A stretch of 32,942 nucleotides of DNA from CAZADH01 sp964483805 (GCA_964483805.1 CAZADH010000027.1:1-32942), one strand, 5' to 3'. Positions 6,533-15,252 are shown, numbered from the stretch's first letter. Translations and numbers: made by a program. Notes: a model not told the origin generated them from the sequence alone.

Positions 6533-7546
6533 TCACCAGTACCCCAGTGCCGTCTTCGCCCCCGCGGCCATCGCCTCGGCGAGGATCTCCTGACCCTGCA
6601 CGCTGCCGATGAACTGTGCGTCGCGCGGGTTCGACAGGTACACCATCTCGACGGTGATCGCCGGAACCTGCGAGAAGATCGAGCCGGTCAGCGCCCCCTG
6701 TTTGCGGCCGACGAAGGTCTGCGAGTCGCCCTTGATGCCATTGTCGGCGAGATGCCCCTGCAGATAGGCGACCAACGAGCGGTGGAACGCCTTGGTGACG
6801 CGGGCGCTGTTCTCGATCACGCTCAGGCTCGGTCCGGTCACGCCCTGGGCGGTGCCCTGGCGGTCGGGGTAATACAATGTAATGCCACTGCCGCGCCCGG
6901 TGTCGCAGTGCAGACGCACCATCAGGTCGGCCCGTTCGAAGTTGGCAATCTCGGCCCGCTGCCGGTTGGTGACGATTTGCATCGACGGTCCGCGGGTGAA
7001 GACGATGCGCAGGCCCGGCACATCACGCAGATGATTGGCCAGGCGCACCGCCATCTGCCAGGTGATCACGACCTCCTGCAGGCCGTTCTGCACGGCGTCG
7101 GCAACATTGACCTCAGACGGATGCCCCGGGTCGATCACCAGGGTGCGTTTGATCGCTCGATACTGCGGTTGGACCGGCGTCGGCATGGGCGGCGTGTGCG
7201 ACACCGTGGGTTCATCGGCGCGGGCCGGGGTTGGCTCGGGAGGCGTCGGTCGCGTCTGCAGGCGCGGTTGCGGCCCGAGTGAGCCGCCCGAAACGTCGGA
7301 ACCGGTGCGCTTCAACGTGGTTTGTCCGTGGGACCCCGTCGATGACGGTGAACTTCCCGAACTCGACCGCCCCGAACTGAGCGACGGAAACCCGATGATG
7401 TTCAGAATCGTCGAGTCGCCCCCCGACGACCCGAAGACCCGGGTGGCATGGCACGACGCAATCACCATGGCCACGAGGACCCAATACCGCAGCAAGCACC
7501 GGCCGCGATCCACGGTCGTCAGATCGGCGATATACTTACGATGCAT
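6533..7546 (-). CDS. N-acetylmuramoyl-L-alanine amidase (Amidase_3), probable lipoprotein
   Basis: A zinc amidase that cuts the MurNAc-L-Ala bond of peptidoglycan. With the ATG at 7546 it has 337 residues: a signal segment with lipobox IASC (Cys32), a Ser/Thr/Pro-rich linker (about 40-128), then an Amidase_3 domain. Zinc and catalytic residues are visible as DPGHPSE (His142, Glu145), LMVRLHCDTG (second His) and PAITVEMVYLSN (catalytic Glu). HPSE instead of the usual HGG after DPGH is a small oddity. No clear Shine-Dalgarno precedes the start, so the start is uncertain. It lies 28 nt downstream of the EttA gene on the same strand and is probably cotranscribed with it. Confidence 0.83.
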   Translation of the reverse strand: MHRKYIADLTTVDRGRCLLRYWVLVAMVIASCHATRVFGSSGGDSTILNIIGFPSLSSGRSSSGSSPSSTGSHGQTTLKRTGSDVSGGSLGPQPRLQTRPTPPEPTPARADEPTVSHTPPMPTPVQPQYRAIKRTLVIDPGHPSEVNVADAVQNGLQEVVITWQMAVRLANHLRDVPGLRIVFTRGPSMQIVTNRQRAEIANFERADLMVRLHCDTGRGSGITLYYPDRQGTAQGVTGPSLSVIENSARVTKAFHRSLVAYLQGHLADNGIKGDSQTFVGRKQGALTGSIFSQVPAITVEMVYLSNPRDAQFIGSVQGQEILAEAMAAGAKTALGYW

Positions 7547-7574
7547 GTATTCTGTATTGCAGACGAACAGCCGC

Positions 7575-9263
7575 TCAGGGCAGTTGCAGTTTGCGGTAGC
7601 GGGCCCGGCGGTTCTCGACGGCGGCCGCACCCAACGTCTTGCGGCGCATCGACTCGTATTCCTCGTAGTTGCCTTCCCACCAACGCACCACGTTGTCGCC
7701 CTCGAAGACGAGCAGGTGCGTGCAGATGCGGTTGAGGAAGAAGCGGTCGTGCGAGATGATCATCGCGCAGCCGGCGAACCCGGAGATCGCGTCTTCGAGC
7801 AGGGGCAGCGTGCCGACGTCGAGATCGTTGGTCGGTTCGTCGAGCAGAATCAGGTTGGCGCCCGATTTGAGGATCTTGGCCAGATGCACGCGGTTGCGCT
7901 CGCCGCCCGACAGTTCGCCGACCTTCTTCTGTTGATCGCCGCCCTTGAAGCCGAAGCGGCCGCAGTAGTTGCGCCCCGGGATCTTCTGCTTGCCGAACTG
8001 GATGTCGGCCAGCCCTTCGGTGATCTCTTCGAATACGGTTTTTTCGGCATCGAGGCAGTCGCGGTGCTGATCGACCCACGCCATCTGTACCGACGGTCCG
8101 ATGGTCAGCGTGCCGGCATCGGGTTTCTCCATGCCGGTGATCATGCGAAACAACGTCGTCTTGCCGGTACCGTTCGGGCCGACAACGCCGACGATGCCGC
8201 CCTTGGGCAGATTGAAGCTGAGGTCATTGAACAGCGGTTGTCCGCCGTATCCCTTGGCGATCCCCTCGGCCTTGACCACGAGTTCACCCAGCGGTGCGGC
8301 CGGCGCGATGGCGATGATCGAGTGCTCGCCCTTCTGGTCGGCCGCCTCGCGGGCCACGAGCTGTTCGAACTTGGTGATGCGCTCGCGGTTCATGTTGTGC
8401 CGATCGGCGGCGCCCATCTTGATCCACGACAACTCTTTCTCGAGAGCGCGTCGGCGGGGCGAGTCTTTCTTCGCCTCGGCAGCGAACGCCTCGAGTTTCT
8501 GGCCCAGCCACGACGTGTAGTTGCCCTCGAACGGAATGCCGTGGCCGGCGTCGAGTTCCAGGATCCACTTGGTGATGTTGTCGAGGAAATACCGGTCGTG
8601 GGTGCAGATGATGACCGTGCCGGGATACNNNNNNNNNNACTCTTTGAGATGCTCCTCGAGCCAGTCGATCGTTTCGGCATCGAGATGGTTCGTCGGTTCG
8701 TCGAGGAGCAACAAATCAGGTTGCTCGAGCAATACTTTGCACAACGAAACCCGGCGGCGCTCGCCGCCCGACAGCTTGTCGACGACCATCTCGTCGGGAG
8801 GCAGCACGAGAGCATTGGCCGCGACCTTCAGCCGGGTGTCGATCTCCCAGCCGCCGCGGGCCTCGATCTCGTCTTGCAGCACGCCCATGCGGGCCATGGC
8901 TTTGTCCATGGCGTCGGGATCCATCTCGCCCATGCTGTTCGATAGATCGTCATACTCTTTCAATATCTTCATCGTGTCGGCAAAAGCGGCCTCGAGATTC
9001 TCGCGCACCGTCTTGCCCCACAACAACTGCGGTTCCTGTTGCACGATGCCGACCCGCACGTTGCGCGCCGGTTCGGCCTGGCCCTGGAACTCCTTGTCGA
9101 GACCGGCCATGATCTTGAGCACCGTCGACTTGCCTGCGCCGTTCTCGCCGACGATGCCGATTTTTGCACCGGGAAAGAAGCAAAGATTGATGTCGCGCAA
9201 GACCTGTTTGGTTCCGTAGAACTTGTTCAACCGCAGCATCGTGTAGATATATTGTTCGGCCAT
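7575..9263 (-). CDS. ettA: EttA, ABC-F translational throttle protein (contains a 10-N assembly gap)
   Basis: A cytoplasmic ABC-F ATPase that binds the ribosomal E site and gates the first elongation steps according to the ADP/ATP ratio. It has two ABC domains: Walker A GENGAGKST, signature LSGGERRR, Walker B LLLLDEPTNHLD; then Walker A GPNGTGKTT, signature LSGGERNR, Walker B LILLDEPTNDLD. The EttA-type linker between them contains IKMGAADRHNMNRERI. The ATG at 9263 has GGAGA about 8 nt upstream and gives the EttA N-terminus MAEQYIYTM. As written the ORF is 562 residues, slightly longer than the roughly 555 of E. coli EttA, because four X codons come from the N run; removing them brings it to the family length. 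Confidence 0.93.
   Translation of the reverse strand: MAEQYIYTMLRLNKFYGTKQVLRDINLCFFPGAKIGIVGENGAGKSTVLKIMAGLDKEFQGQAEPARNVRVGIVQQEPQLLWGKTVRENLEAAFADTMKILKEYDDLSNSMGEMDPDAMDKAMARMGVLQDEIEARGGWEIDTRLKVAANALVLPPDEMVVDKLSGGERRRVSLCKVLLEQPDLLLLDEPTNHLDAETIDWLEEHLKEXXXXYPGTVIICTHDRYFLDNITKWILELDAGHGIPFEGNYTSWLGQKLEAFAAEAKKDSPRRRALEKELSWIKMGAADRHNMNRERITKFEQLVAREAADQKGEHSIIAIAPAAPLGELVVKAEGIAKGYGGQPLFNDLSFNLPKGGIVGVVGPNGTGKTTLFRMITGMEKPDAGTLTIGPSVQMAWVDQHRDCLDAEKTVFEEITEGLADIQFGKQKIPGRNYCGRFGFKGGDQQKKVGELSGGERNRVHLAKILKSGANLILLDEPTNDLDVGTLPLLEDAISGFAGCAMIISHDRFFLNRICTHLLVFEGDNVVRWWEGNYEEYESMRRKTLGAAAVENRRARYRKLQLP
8629..8638. other. 10-N scaffold gap inside ettA
   Basis: Ten Ns interrupt ettA between the codons for LKE and YPGTV. 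The flanks read GAGT then GTATCCC on the coding strand. Joining them through the shared GT gives GAG TAT CCC, i.e. KEYPGTV, which fits the family without insertion. The run is therefore probably an arbitrary filler, not missing sequence. Confidence 0.9.
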
Positions 9264-9386
9264 GTCGCTCTCCTGGTCGTTGCCTCGGGCGATCGTACCG
9301 GTCGGGCGCCCGGGATGGTGTGCACGCATTGCTCCGCGTCGGGAATGGATGATAGCATAAACGCAATCCGACGTAGGGAGGCAACC

Positions 9387-9947
9387 ATGAAGATCATCGG
9401 GATTTTTGGCAGTCCGCGCCGTGAGGCCAACAGCACCTTGTTGGGTCGGCGGGTCCTCGAGACCGCCCGCAGCATGGGCGCCGAGACCACCGAATACACG
9501 CTCACCTCGATGCGCTACTCCGGATGCACCGGTTGCGGCGCATGCAAGAAGGTCGACCACTGTGTCGTCAACGACGATCTCAAAGACGTGCTCACCGCCG
9601 TGCGCCAGGCCGATGCCGTTGTTTTCGCTTCACCGGTCTACTATGGCGACACCACGGGTCAGTTCAAATGCTTCTTCGATCGCACCTACAGTTTCCTGAA
9701 CCACGATTTCACCTGCCGGTTCCCCAAGGGAAAGAAGGGCGTGTTCGTGCTCACGCAGGGTGATCCCGACAAGGCCCATTTTGCCGGCTTGTTCCCGCGG
9801 TACGACCACTGGCTGAAAACCATGTACGGGTTCACACAGACGACGCTCGTGCACGAGACGGGGCTGCTCATGCCCGGCGAAGTCGCCCAACGTTCGGCGG
9901 CCCTCGCCGACGCCGATGCCGCCGCGCGCAGCTTGATGAACAAGTGA
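9387..9947 (+). CDS. Iron-sulfur flavoprotein / NADPH-dependent FMN reductase family
   Basis: 186 residues with a flavodoxin-like fold: FMN phosphate loop IFGSPRREANST at residues 6-17 and FASPVYYGDTTGQFKCFFDR (about 80-99). The Cys motif SGCTGCGACKKVDHC (CX2CX2CX5C, about 46-58) is typical of archaeal-type iron-sulfur flavoproteins that hold a 4Fe-4S cluster next to FMN in anaerobes. It probably moves electrons between a ferredoxin and an unknown acceptor. Start ATG has GGGAGG 5 nt upstream. It is divergent from ettA and just upstream of the phosphate operon, with no obvious functional link. Confidence 0.85.
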   Translation: MKIIGIFGSPRREANSTLLGRRVLETARSMGAETTEYTLTSMRYSGCTGCGACKKVDHCVVNDDLKDVLTAVRQADAVVFASPVYYGDTTGQFKCFFDRTYSFLNHDFTCRFPKGKKGVFVLTQGDPDKAHFAGLFPRYDHWLKTMYGFTQTTLVHETGLLMPGEVAQRSAALADADAAARSLMNK

Positions 9948-9960
9948 TGAACACGTGATC

Positions 9961-9989
9961 TTGAATTTCGCGCGCCGGTCTGCTAACCT
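9961..9989 (+). promoter_or_regulatory. Possible promoter of the pst operon
   Basis: TTGAAT (9961-9966), 17 bp, TAACCT (9984-9989), just upstream of pstS. I see no recognisable Pho box (tandem CTGTCAT-like repeats), so control by PhoB cannot be read from the sequence. Confidence 0.35.
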
Positions 9990-10010
9990 GCCGCCGGCTG
10001 AAGAATTGAT

Positions 10011-10910
10011 ATGCAACGGCAGTTACCGATAACCAAGCGTTCCGGCGAAGCGCGATCCACTCGCGGTCCGCGGTGCACCCCCGGTGCCCTCGGGCCGCGT
10101 TTTGTTATTGTCGTTGTATTGATGCTGTATGTGGTGGCGCTGGCCGGGTGTCGTGGGGCGACCGGACACGGGCTGGTCATCGCTGGTTCGACCTCGGTCC
10201 AGCCGGTGATGGAGAAGATCATCGAGGCCTATCGTCGATTGCACCCGGGTGAGCGGATCGCCGTCGAAGGCGGCGGCAGCGGCGCCGGCATCATGGCGGC
10301 GTTGACCGGCACGGCGCATCTGGGCATGTCGTCGCGCGAGCTGAAAAAGAACGACCCCAATGAAATGAAATTGACCCCGATTCACCTGGCCGACGACGCC
10401 ATCGTCATTGTCGTGAATCGCGACAACCCCGTGGCCTCGCTGTCGGTCAAGCAACTGCGCGATGTCTTCGCCGGCAAGACCCGCAACTGGAAAGAACTGG
10501 GCGGTCGCGATCACGGCATTCATCTGGCCGTGCGCGAGGAGGGCTCAGGAACCCGTTCGGCATTCGATGAGTTGGTGATGAAGGAAGGCAAGACCGAGCA
10601 CCCCGTCGACCCCTACGCCCTCGTGCAGGATTCGACCGGCGGTCTGCGCGAACTCGTGCGCGGCGACCCCGATGCGATCGGGTTCATCTCGCTCGGCGCG
10701 GTCAATGATGACGTGCGGGTGGTTTCGGTCGAGGGCGTCGTGCCGACCGTGACCTCGGTGCGGTTGCGCGAATACAAACTCGTGCGGCCGTTTCTATTGG
10801 TGTCGATGGGCACCCCGAGCGAAGCGATCTCGCGCCTGATTGCGTTTGCCCAGAGCGCCTCGGGAAGCGAGATCATGGCCCACGAAGGAGTCGTCGGTGT
10901 CGGCCACTGA
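10011..10910 (+). CDS. pstS: PstS-like phosphate-binding lipoprotein
   Basis: The periplasmic phosphate receptor of the Pst ABC importer, 299 residues. It has a long basic N-terminus (about 30 residues), a hydrophobic stretch and lipobox ALAGC (Cys47). The PBP-like-2 domain has phosphate-binding loops IAGSTSVQPVMEKI, EGGGSGAGI and EEGSGTRSAFDEL, as in PstS. The n-region is unusually long, so a start further downstream is possible; the ATG at 10011 lacks a strong ribosome binding site. pstC starts inside its last 14 nt. Confidence 0.9.
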   Translation: MQRQLPITKRSGEARSTRGPRCTPGALGPRFVIVVVLMLYVVALAGCRGATGHGLVIAGSTSVQPVMEKIIEAYRRLHPGERIAVEGGGSGAGIMAALTGTAHLGMSSRELKKNDPNEMKLTPIHLADDAIVIVVNRDNPVASLSVKQLRDVFAGKTRNWKELGGRDHGIHLAVREEGSGTRSAFDELVMKEGKTEHPVDPYALVQDSTGGLRELVRGDPDAIGFISLGAVNDDVRVVSVEGVVPTVTSVRLREYKLVRPFLLVSMGTPSEAISRLIAFAQSASGSEIMAHEGVVGVGH

Positions 10911-11769
10911 ATCCCGCCAAACCTTGCGTCGCCGCGAAGACCGCATCCGCCGGGTCTTGCGCGGGGTGGCGTTCTCGGCACTGGCGATCCTCGGCCTGAT
11001 CATCTTCTTCGTGTTCAGCAAGGGCCTGCCCGTGATGTTCGAGGTCGGCCTCGACAAGTTCATCGGCGGCATGCGCTGGGCGCCCACCAAGGGCGTGTTC
11101 GGGATCTGGCCGATGATTGTCGGCACGATCCAGGTCACCCTTGGCGCGCTGTTGTTCGGCGTGCCGGTGTCGCTGCTCGTGGCCCTGCATCTGGCCGAGT
11201 TCGCCGATGCCTCGACCCGTCGCATCATGAAACCGCTCATCGAGCTGCTGGCCGGAATTCCCTCGGTCGTGTACGGCTTCATCGGCGTCGTCCTTATCGT
11301 TCCTGCGATTCGCACGGTTCTGGGCGGTACCGGGTTTTCGGTGCTCGCGGCCTCGATCATTTTGGGCATCATGATTCTGCCGACGGTCATCAGCATCGCC
11401 ATCGATGCGCTGCTCGCGGTGCCGCGTTCGTATCGCGAGGGCGCGCTGGCGCTCGGCGCCACCCGCTGGCAAACTGCGGTGCGCGTGGTGCTGCCGGCGG
11501 CACGGTCGGGCATCATCACCGCCGTCATTCTGGGCATGGGGCGGGCGATGGGTGAAACCATGGCGGTGATCATGGTTGCCGGTAACGCCGTCGTCGTGCC
11601 CGGGTCCCCCCTCGATCCGTGCCGCACCTTGACGAGCAACATCGCCCTCGAGATGGCCTATGCCGCCGGCAGCCACCAGGAGGCGCTGTTCGCCACCGGC
11701 GTCGTGCTGTTTCTCATGATCTTCGTGTTGAATGTCACCGCCTCGCTGTTCGTGCGGCGACAAAGTTGA
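10897..11769 (+). CDS. pstC: PstC, phosphate ABC transporter permease
   Basis: A 290-residue inner-membrane permease with six transmembrane segments, forming the Pst channel with PstA. The coupling (EAA) loop reads EGALALGATRWQTAVRVVLPAARSGI. PstC features include ELLAGIPSVVYGFIG and GRAMGETMAVIMVAGN. The GTG start at 10897 is chosen over earlier in-frame starts because AGGAG lies 6 nt upstream and the earlier starts lie well inside pstS. It overlaps pstS by 14 nt, pointing to translational coupling. Confidence 0.92.
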   Translation: MSATESRQTLRRREDRIRRVLRGVAFSALAILGLIIFFVFSKGLPVMFEVGLDKFIGGMRWAPTKGVFGIWPMIVGTIQVTLGALLFGVPVSLLVALHLAEFADASTRRIMKPLIELLAGIPSVVYGFIGVVLIVPAIRTVLGGTGFSVLAASIILGIMILPTVISIAIDALLAVPRSYREGALALGATRWQTAVRVVLPAARSGIITAVILGMGRAMGETMAVIMVAGNAVVVPGSPLDPCRTLTSNIALEMAYAAGSHQEALFATGVVLFLMIFVLNVTASLFVRRQS

Positions 11770-11777
11770 GAGCAACC

Positions 11778-12623
11778 GTGTCGACGCAACACAATGTATT
11801 GCAGAACAATGCCCGCATGAACCGGTTGGGCATCAACATCAGCCGGGCGATGACCGGCCTGGTCTCGACGATCCTGGTCGCCATCCTGCTGTTCTTGTTG
11901 GTGAAGGGGTTGGGGCGCATGAGCGTCGAATTTCTCACCGAGGCTCCGGTCGATCTCGGGCGCGGCGGCGGCGTGTTTCCCATTATTGTCTCGACTGCCT
12001 TGCTTTGCCTGGTGGCCCTCGCTATCGCCGTTCCGCTGGGCGTCGGCACCGCCGTCTATCTCACCGAATACACCCGCGAAGGGTGGGGCACGACGATTAT
12101 CCGGTTCGGCGCCGAATGTCTGGCCGGAATCCCCTCGATCATTTTCGGCCTGTTCGGCTTCATGCTCTTCGTGGTCTGGATGGGCCTGGGTTGGTCGATT
12201 CTGTCGGGTGGCCTCACGTTGGCCTGCATGGTCTTGCCCACGATCATCCGCACCAGCGAGGAGGCGATTCGCGCCGTGCCGCCGATCGTGCGCGCCGTCG
12301 GATTGTCGCTGGGCGCAACCCAGTCGCAGGTCATCTGGCAGATCGTGCTGCCGCAGGCCCGCAACGGCATCCTCACCGGCGTCATCCTCGCTCTTGGCCG
12401 GGTCATCGGTGAGACCGCGTGCGTCATCTTCACCACCGGCATTTCGATCGAAATGCCGTCGTCGCTGTTCGACTCGGCCCGCTCGCTGGCCGTGCATTTC
12501 TACCTGCTCGCCCGCGAGGGCATCTCGCTGCCGATGGCCTACACCACCGCGCTTCTCTTGACCCTGTTGATCCTGTTCATGAACAGTCTCGCGGCCTGGT
12601 TGATGCCGCGACGTCAGGGGTGA
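11778..12623 (+). CDS. pstA: PstA, phosphate ABC transporter permease
   Basis: A 281-residue permease partner of PstC. Signatures include GVGTAVYLTEYTREG, ECLAGIPSIIFGLFG and the coupling loop VGLSLGATQSQVIWQIVLPQARNGI, followed by GRVIGETACVIFTTG. The GTG at 11778 has GAGAG 5 nt upstream and lies 8 nt after pstC; the ATG at 11817 is an alternative that would shorten the protein by 13 residues. The first codons are unusually AT-rich for this region. Confidence 0.9.
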   Translation: MSTQHNVLQNNARMNRLGINISRAMTGLVSTILVAILLFLLVKGLGRMSVEFLTEAPVDLGRGGGVFPIIVSTALLCLVALAIAVPLGVGTAVYLTEYTREGWGTTIIRFGAECLAGIPSIIFGLFGFMLFVVWMGLGWSILSGGLTLACMVLPTIIRTSEEAIRAVPPIVRAVGLSLGATQSQVIWQIVLPQARNGILTGVILALGRVIGETACVIFTTGISIEMPSSLFDSARSLAVHFYLLAREGISLPMAYTTALLLTLLILFMNSLAAWLMPRRQG

Positions 12624-12630
12624 GCCACGC

Positions 12631-13494
12631 ATGAGTGAAATTGTGACGACGTCGCCGATCCCGACTGCCACCGAATCGCCGGTTGGCAGGATCAACGCGA
12701 CCGCGCCATCGTCGGCGACCGCGGCGCCTTTGCTGGCGATCGAGGGGCTCACCTACACGTACCGTGAATCGCCGACAGCACCGCAGACCGTGGCCCTGCG
12801 CAACATCTCTCTCTCCGTTACCGCGGGCCAGGTGCTGGCCATCATCGGTCCAAGCCGCTCGGGCAAGTCCACTTTGCTGCGCCTGATCAACCGCTTGCAG
12901 GAGTTGTCGTGCGATGGCGAGTTGCAGGGTTCCATCCGGCTCGACGGCCACGATGTCTACGCTCCCGACATGGACCCGTACAAACTGCGGCGCGAGATCG
13001 GTTTCACTTTCGACAAACCACAGGCACTCGACATGTCGATTCGCGACAACGTCACGTTCGGGCCTCGCATGGCGGGCGAACGCAGTCGGGCCGCGCTCGA
13101 CCCCCTCGTCGAAGAGATGCTTCGCGCGGTATCATTATGGGATGAGGTCAAAGATCGCCTCGATACCAACGGTCTGGCCCTGTCGGGAGGTCAGAAACAG
13201 CGCCTCGCTATCGCGCGGTCGTTGGCCCTGCGGCCGAAACTGCTGTTGCTCGATGAGCCGTGCTCGGCGCTCGACCCGATCTCGACGGCACGCATCGAAG
13301 AGACCCTGATGCAGATCAAGACGCAAACCGCGTGCATTCTCGTGACCAACAACACCAAGCAGGCATCGCGCGTGGCCGATACCACGGCCTTCTTCTTGAT
13401 GGCGGAGCTGGTCGAGTGCGGGCCGACCTGGCGGCTGTTTACGGCGCCGGCCGACACGCGCACTGACGACTATCTGGCCGGGAGATTCGGATGA
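12631..13494 (+). CDS. pstB: PstB1, phosphate ABC ATPase with degenerate Q- and H-loops
   Basis: The ATPase subunit of the Pst importer, 287 residues, with a 32-residue Ser/Thr/Pro-rich extension before the ABC domain. Walker A is intact (GPSRSGKS, 73-80), and so are the signature LSGGQKQRL and Walker B LLLLDEPCSALD. The Q-loop, normally FQKPNPFPMS in PstB, reads FDKPQALDMS, with Asp128 replacing Gln. The H-loop, normally VTHNMQQA, reads VTNNTKQA, with Asn240 replacing the switch His. Both residues normally serve the ATP site formed with this subunit's own Walker motifs, so that site should be poor at hydrolysis. The stop overlaps the pstB2 start by 4 bp (ATGA), which favours equimolar synthesis of the two ATPases. 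Confidence 0.9.
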   Translation: MSEIVTTSPIPTATESPVGRINATAPSSATAAPLLAIEGLTYTYRESPTAPQTVALRNISLSVTAGQVLAIIGPSRSGKSTLLRLINRLQELSCDGELQGSIRLDGHDVYAPDMDPYKLRREIGFTFDKPQALDMSIRDNVTFGPRMAGERSRAALDPLVEEMLRAVSLWDEVKDRLDTNGLALSGGQKQRLAIARSLALRPKLLLLDEPCSALDPISTARIEETLMQIKTQTACILVTNNTKQASRVADTTAFFLMAELVECGPTWRLFTAPADTRTDDYLAGRFG

Positions 13495-14540
13495 GCAACG
13501 AGCAGTCGCGACACGACAACCCCGATCTCGCGCGGCCGGCCGGGAGCGACGAGAACCGGCAACCGACCGCCGGTCCGGACTTCGCCGGCGACAAGGCAAC
13601 CACTCCGGCCGAGATCGGCACTGCGGGGTCAGCAGGTAATAATACCGTAATGAATTCCGCGGGCGGGCAGTCGCTCGCTGGTGACTCCGTTGCCGCTGAT
13701 GGAGCGGGTTGGCAGGCGAACAATCCGTACACCGTTGCCGGTGGCGGCTCCGTCGCCGAACCGCCGCTCGATCTCGCCGCCGTCGTGCCCACCGCGATCG
13801 AGATCGACGAACTCAACTTCTTCTATGGCGAGTTTCAGGTGCTGCGTGGGATCAACATGCGCTTCGCCGAACGGCGCATCACCGCGCTCATAGGCCCGTC
13901 GGGATGCGGCAAATCGACGTTGGTGCGCGTGCTCAACCGCATGAGCGACGAGGTTCCCGGAGCGCGCGCCTTTGGGTCGGTGCGCGTTCTCGGCCACGAC
14001 ATCTTTGCGTCCGAAGCCGATGTCACGGCGTTGCGCCGCGATGTCGGCATGGTGTTTCAGCAACCGAACCCGTTCCCCATGAGTGTGTTCGACAACATCG
14101 CCTTCGGCCTGCGCCTGGCCGGTGTCACCGACCGGCAACGGTTGGCCGAGACGGTCGAGGCGAGTCTCAGCGCCGTCGATCTGTGGGCCGATCTCAAAGA
14201 CCGGCTTGACGTGCCTGCAACCAATCTGTCGGCCGATTTCCAGCAGCGCTTGTGTATTGCGCGGGCGGTGGCGGTTGAGCCGAAGGTGCTGCTGATGGAT
14301 GAGCCGTGCTCGTCGCTCGATCCGTTTGCCACGCTCAAGGTCGAAGAACTGATGATGCGTCTGAAAAAGAAATACACGATTGTTGTCGTCACGCATTCGA
14401 TGCAGCAGGCCGCCCGCATTTCCGATGAGGTCGGGTACCTGTTGCTCGGCGAGTTGATCGAGTTCGGCCCCACCGAACGCGTCTTCAGAAACCCGCGCGA
14501 CAAGCGCACCGATGACTACATTTCCGGCAAGTTTGGTTGA
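13491..14540 (+). CDS. pstB: PstB2, phosphate ABC ATPase with degenerate signature motif
   Basis: A second PstB, 349 residues, with an unusual roughly 100-residue Gly/Ala/Asn/Thr-rich N-terminal extension without recognisable domain. The ABC domain starts near residue 102. Walker A (GPSGCGKST), Q-loop (VFQQPNPFPMS, Gln190), Walker B (LLMDEPCSSLD) and H-loop (VVTHSMQQA, His302) are all canonical. The signature LSGGQQQRL has become LSADFQQRL (246-254), losing both Gly and the Gln. This is the mirror image of the losses in PstB1. Extensions aside, both are clear PstB paralogues and probably a heterodimer. Confidence 0.9.
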   Translation: MSNEQSRHDNPDLARPAGSDENRQPTAGPDFAGDKATTPAEIGTAGSAGNNTVMNSAGGQSLAGDSVAADGAGWQANNPYTVAGGGSVAEPPLDLAAVVPTAIEIDELNFFYGEFQVLRGINMRFAERRITALIGPSGCGKSTLVRVLNRMSDEVPGARAFGSVRVLGHDIFASEADVTALRRDVGMVFQQPNPFPMSVFDNIAFGLRLAGVTDRQRLAETVEASLSAVDLWADLKDRLDVPATNLSADFQQRLCIARAVAVEPKVLLMDEPCSSLDPFATLKVEELMMRLKKKYTIVVVTHSMQQAARISDEVGYLLLGELIEFGPTERVFRNPRDKRTDDYISGKFG

Positions 14541-14578
14541 CGGTTGCCCCAGATCGGACCGCACGAGGAACGCAACGC

Positions 14579-15250
14579 ATGAGCATCAAACGACACTTCG
14601 ACTCTGAAATGGCCGACCTGCAGCAGATGGTGGGCGACATGTCGCGCGCCGTATTGGCGATGATGGACCGGTGCATGGCCATGATGCGCAGATACGACCA
14701 GCAGGTGTTGGCCGAGATCGACGGTCTCGAGCAGTCGGTGAACCGCTTGCAGATGAAGATTGACGACCTGGCCTGGAAGATCATCGCTCTGTATCAACCA
14801 ACCGCCAGCGACCTGCGCGTATTGCTCGGCTCGATCAAGCTTGCGAGCGACCTCGAACGGGTCGGTGACGAGATCATCGCGTTGTGCCGCCGGGCGACCA
14901 CCGTTTCGGGCTGCGAGTGGCACGAACCGCCGAGCCATCTGCTCGACATGCAGGTGATGGCGCGCTCGCTGCTGAAAGACGGGTTGCAGGCGGTATCGAT
15001 GCTCGACGAGGGGCTTGCCGAGTCGATCATGCCGGCCGACGATGCGATCGATCACGAATTCGAGGCGTTGTTTCAAATGGTGAAAGATGCGATCAAGGCG
15101 ACGCCGGCCCACACCGATGCACTGCTCGAATACCTGTCGATGGGGCGCTCGCTCGAGCGGATCGCCGACCACGCCACGAACCTGGCCGAGATCACCATCT
15201 TCATCAAAAAGGGTCAAGACGTTCGCCATCACCGCATGCCCCTCAACTGA
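14579..15250 (+). CDS. phoU: PhoU, phosphate signalling regulator
   Basis: A 223-residue all-helical cytoplasmic protein that links the Pst transporter to phosphate signalling and lowers Pi uptake. The two PhoU repeats carry the metal-binding E/DxxxD patterns LASDLERVGDEIIALCRR and GRSLERIADHATNLAEITIFI. Start ATG 14579 is preferred, with GAGGA upstream; an in-frame TTG lies further upstream next to the pstB2 stop. No PhoR/PhoB pair is visible in the window. Confidence 0.93.
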   Translation: MSIKRHFDSEMADLQQMVGDMSRAVLAMMDRCMAMMRRYDQQVLAEIDGLEQSVNRLQMKIDDLAWKIIALYQPTASDLRVLLGSIKLASDLERVGDEIIALCRRATTVSGCEWHEPPSHLLDMQVMARSLLKDGLQAVSMLDEGLAESIMPADDAIDHEFEALFQMVKDAIKATPAHTDALLEYLSMGRSLERIADHATNLAEITIFIKKGQDVRHHRMPLN

Positions 15251-15252
15251 GC

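Noticed and set aside
7035..8945. A long plus-strand frame opposite the amidase and ettA genes
   Set aside because: It spans two genes and the N gap and shows no domain; the minus-strand products are unmistakable.
9948..10010. Pho box before pstS
   Set aside because: No tandem CTGTCAT-like repeats in the short intergenic region.
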